DNA of 64,000 nucleotides, from NCBI GenBank assembly GCA_000349905.1, contig KB722740.1:1775309-1839308 (forward strand), given 5' to 3'. Origin of the DNA: Volvariella volvacea V23 (Eukaryota; Basidiomycota; Agaricomycetes; Agaricales; Pluteaceae). Positions 61,301 to 64,000 of the stretch are shown here, one piece after another. The notes beneath the pieces are model-generated. The model saw only the letters and a program-made list of their open reading frames with translations, did not search any database and was not told where the DNA came from. Position numbers and translations under genes: made by a program. The number at the start of each line of letters is the position of its first letter. Within the stretch, counting starts at the first letter, position 1.

Positions 61301-64000
61301 TGTCACGACGCTACCCCAGAATCGAAGCCTTCGGCATAAACATAACCCTGTGCTCCGCTAGGTGCGTATTTTAATTAAAAAGTCAAAGCCTTGACAACCA
61401 TTCACGACAGTTTGTGAGTCGAGAGAAGTGCTCCAGAAGCTCAGCCCAAGACGAGGTCTGTTTATAGACGGAAATGGAGGATTGGCACAAGCCTGCCTCA
61501 TCCAGTTGACGTAAATGAATTGATCCAAGATTTTTGATGAGTTGATCAGTTGCGAGCCTCGTGGATATCATTTCGGGCAGGACCCCCGAGTCCGCGGAGT
61601 CACGTCCACCCTCAATTCTAGAAACCACTCTGCTTTCGCTGATATACATCCAGTATAGAACGACAACGAATGTTAGCCATCTAATTACGCGTCATTTCAG
61701 CCTCGGTAAATGAACTTTGGGCCTTTCACTATGAATCTTCGGCGATGCATGGGACATGGCAATACTGCATATCACCTCACATAGACTAGCGTCCAGGTCC
61801 TGAAAGGTCCTCCTAGCTCCAGCGAAGGTTAATTGTATTCTACAAGTTTATCAGAAAACCTGTCATACGTTCTGTAGACTCAAGATCCATCACGGCGTCT
61901 ATCAATCAACCGCGACTGCATCGAAGCACGGAAGCTTGGGCGAATGATAGCAACGCTCGATGTAATTCGGTTCGCTGAAACAGTGGCCTGCTTACCATCA
62001 AAAACCAGAACTTCGACGACTTCAGGGTTAGAATGCAAGCTCTTACCCTTGCCGCTGCACCTATTCCATTTTCGTACGAATAGAGAGCCTGATGGGATTA
62101 AAGTTATAACACCGTCACGGGATTTTTGCAGCATTTCCAGGAATTATTTTTTTTAAATCATGGCCTTTGTTTTGTGGGCACCGATTGGTTGAGGGTGGTG
62201 TGCTTTTCCCTGTGCACGTAGGCGATGATCGTGGGCTTTGTGCTCCCATAAGTGTGATGAGGGCCAATGGGATCTGGATGGGTCAAGGAACACCTTATTG
62301 AAAAATTTTCGAGATCTCTATCACCATGTCGTCGGCTTTGAATGCAAACCACCCTTGATGCGTGGCTGCACGTACGTATAACAGGTCCTAGCATCCATTA
62401 AAATTAAAAAATACCCTTGCATTTGGTAATGAAGGTGGTGTGAATTTTGATGGAAGCATTGGCTATGGAGTTGTAATGGCGCTAGGGCTAAGTGATGTTA
62501 GCCAGAACTCCTCTACAAGAGGTAAAAGTGTAAGAAGACTGAGGTTAGCACCATGTCTCTTGTGTGCGGCAAATGCGAACACTTGAATCGTCCCTTATTT
62601 GTGGAAGGGTTGTGGTGTCGTCGAGCGACGAGGAACCCGCAGGAAGCAGCTGTTGGTCTAAAATGCCAAATGCCACAAGATACGTATACGCTTTCTACAG
62701 CGTCCGTGCCAATCACATTGGTCTCAGGTATTGACAACCCAGAGGTGCAATTGGGCTTATATCATCACCATTCCGTCACTGTCCCACACCGATTGGTGAG
62801 TGTTTACGGGATGACAGGGCGCATATATTTCTGTGGCTTACCGAGAGTACGTGATTGGAGTACAATTATGGCACGGATTTTTTTTTGTGAGGGCGAGAGC
62901 GTTGAAAGTTGGGGTGTACGCCGATACACGGCCCGAGACAAGTTTGGCTGTCATCATTCGTTGACTCCGAGTCTGAATTGCGGCACAACTGATAAAATAG
63001 AATGCACACAGCATGATAAGTGTGCATCGAAATAACTCCCTGCGGCAGAAATATATCAAGTTGGAAATTGAATAAGACATGCACAGTATTGACATTATTG
63101 TGTGTGCCGCACCGCTGCCTCGCATGAGCATCTCAGATATTCTAAATTCAGCTAAAGGTGTGGTGCTCGAGTGGTGGTCCAGACCACTAACCCTCAGGGT
63201 CATTGTAGCTGTGGACCTTGCTGATAGGGTGGTAATCTCTGTTTGAAAGCCTGTACAACATTGTCTTTTGATTGATGGGAGAGTTCGTTGGGGTCGGAGA
63301 CTCACTGCCATCGAGTGTCGAGGATGCAAAATATTATTGGTAGGGCTCATTTTTCATATCACACTCGGGTTGCTCACAAGACCTCCGCTGTGCGGTAGGC
63401 TTCGGATGAGTGGACTCCGGCCGTCTAAAATATAAGCCTAAATCGCCGGGATGAGAAAGAAAACCAACCCAAGTCACACCGGTAGTCTATGCGATCATCC
63501 TTGGAAAGCATTAACGTGGGCCATAGATCTACTCGCCGCGTCGGCTTTGACGTCGGAGAGCAAAGGCGTCGTCCTACGTTCCGCATCTAATCGCCTTTTC
63601 CGGGAGTGTCGAGTTGCCGGACTGGTGCAGTCCATGTCGCTGCACCGGTAGACAACAATTTGATGGGTGAGTAGTGACGGAGATTGATGTCGAGGCGGGT
63701 GTTAGTCGGGTTGATGGTGACCTGGTCAACAACGACAAATAAATCCGTGCATCCTCTCTCCAGCAATGGGCGCCAGTAAGAATGCCATTCTGCTGAAAAG
63801 GCGAGAACATGTAAACGAGAAGATGAGCAACTCTTGCCTCCTCCCATTGACTCAACATATTTAGGCATGAATGCATGTTTATAAAAAGTCGGGGACCGTC
63901 ACAGCCACTGTGATGGTGTTGATGTTGATCGGCTTTGGGTGGAATTTCAAATGATCTGCTATGCACGTCCGAGGACTCACAACGTGGCTTCAAATAACTC
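58381..64000. other. Gene-poor right end
   Basis: After the promoter of the Ser/Pro-rich gene I could not build any multi-exon gene in these 5.6 kb. Short frames exist on both strands, such as 59762-60121 (-), 62553-63035 (+) and 63587-63868 (-), but none shows a family motif and most overlap open frames on the other strand. I saw no tRNA, rRNA, long terminal repeat or telomere repeat. It may hold decayed repeats or a gene cut by the edge. Confidence 0.35.

Noticed and set aside
62553..63035. 160-codon + strand frame at the right end
   Set aside because: Composition is unremarkable, the opposite strand is open over much of the same stretch, and there is no family motif or splice support.
63140..63230. 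Possible tRNA near GTGCTCGAGTGGTGG
   Set aside because: No B box or T stem downstream and no cloverleaf could be formed.

Overview
This window is nuclear DNA of a filamentous basidiomycete, most likely an Agaricomycete. Almost every gene is cut by many short introns of about 45-70 nt (about 100 in my models), exons as small as 19 nt occur, and the gene set fits: GMC oxidoreductase, KNH-like GPI-anchored proteins, zuotin, CFT1, URM1, RCF1 and a Crinkler-like protein. No species can be named from sequence alone. Gene models below were spliced by eye and kept when exon phases closed exactly, so most coordinates are precise, but none was compared with a database or transcripts.

Left part (1-9.7 kb): a group of tailoring-type enzymes. 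A class V PLP enzyme (cut by the window edge) and a LovD-like serine esterase/acyltransferase are divergently transcribed. They are followed by a secreted APP1-like phosphatase, a GMC oxidoreductase with a possible one-base frameshift, and a membrane-anchored cupin whose 5' end does not splice cleanly. They could act in one small-molecule pathway, but no synthase or regulator is visible.

Middle (10.4-34 kb): a tandem pair of GT8 glycosyltransferases, two KNH-like wall proteins, and between these two the housekeeping pair zuotin (ribosome-associated J protein) and CFT1 (pre-mRNA cleavage and polyadenylation factor, 21 exons). A MoaB/CinA-like domain protein with a possible mitochondrial presequence and a large serine-rich membrane protein follow.

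34-47.8 kb: a sparse stretch with a tRNA-derived SINE-like element, a small acidic nuclear-type protein, a Crinkler-like SAM/NTPase/nuclease gene broken by one in-frame TAG, a tandem pair of extended SDR reductases with seven exons of identical length, and a zinc-ribbon remnant.

47.8-58.4 kb: a housekeeping block with RCF1, URM1, an intron-containing tRNA-Ala(AGC), a polytopic membrane protein, a possible membrane-protein relic, a membrane-tethered divergent protein kinase, and a long Ser/Pro-rich protein. From 58.4 kb to the right edge (5.6 kb) no gene could be supported.
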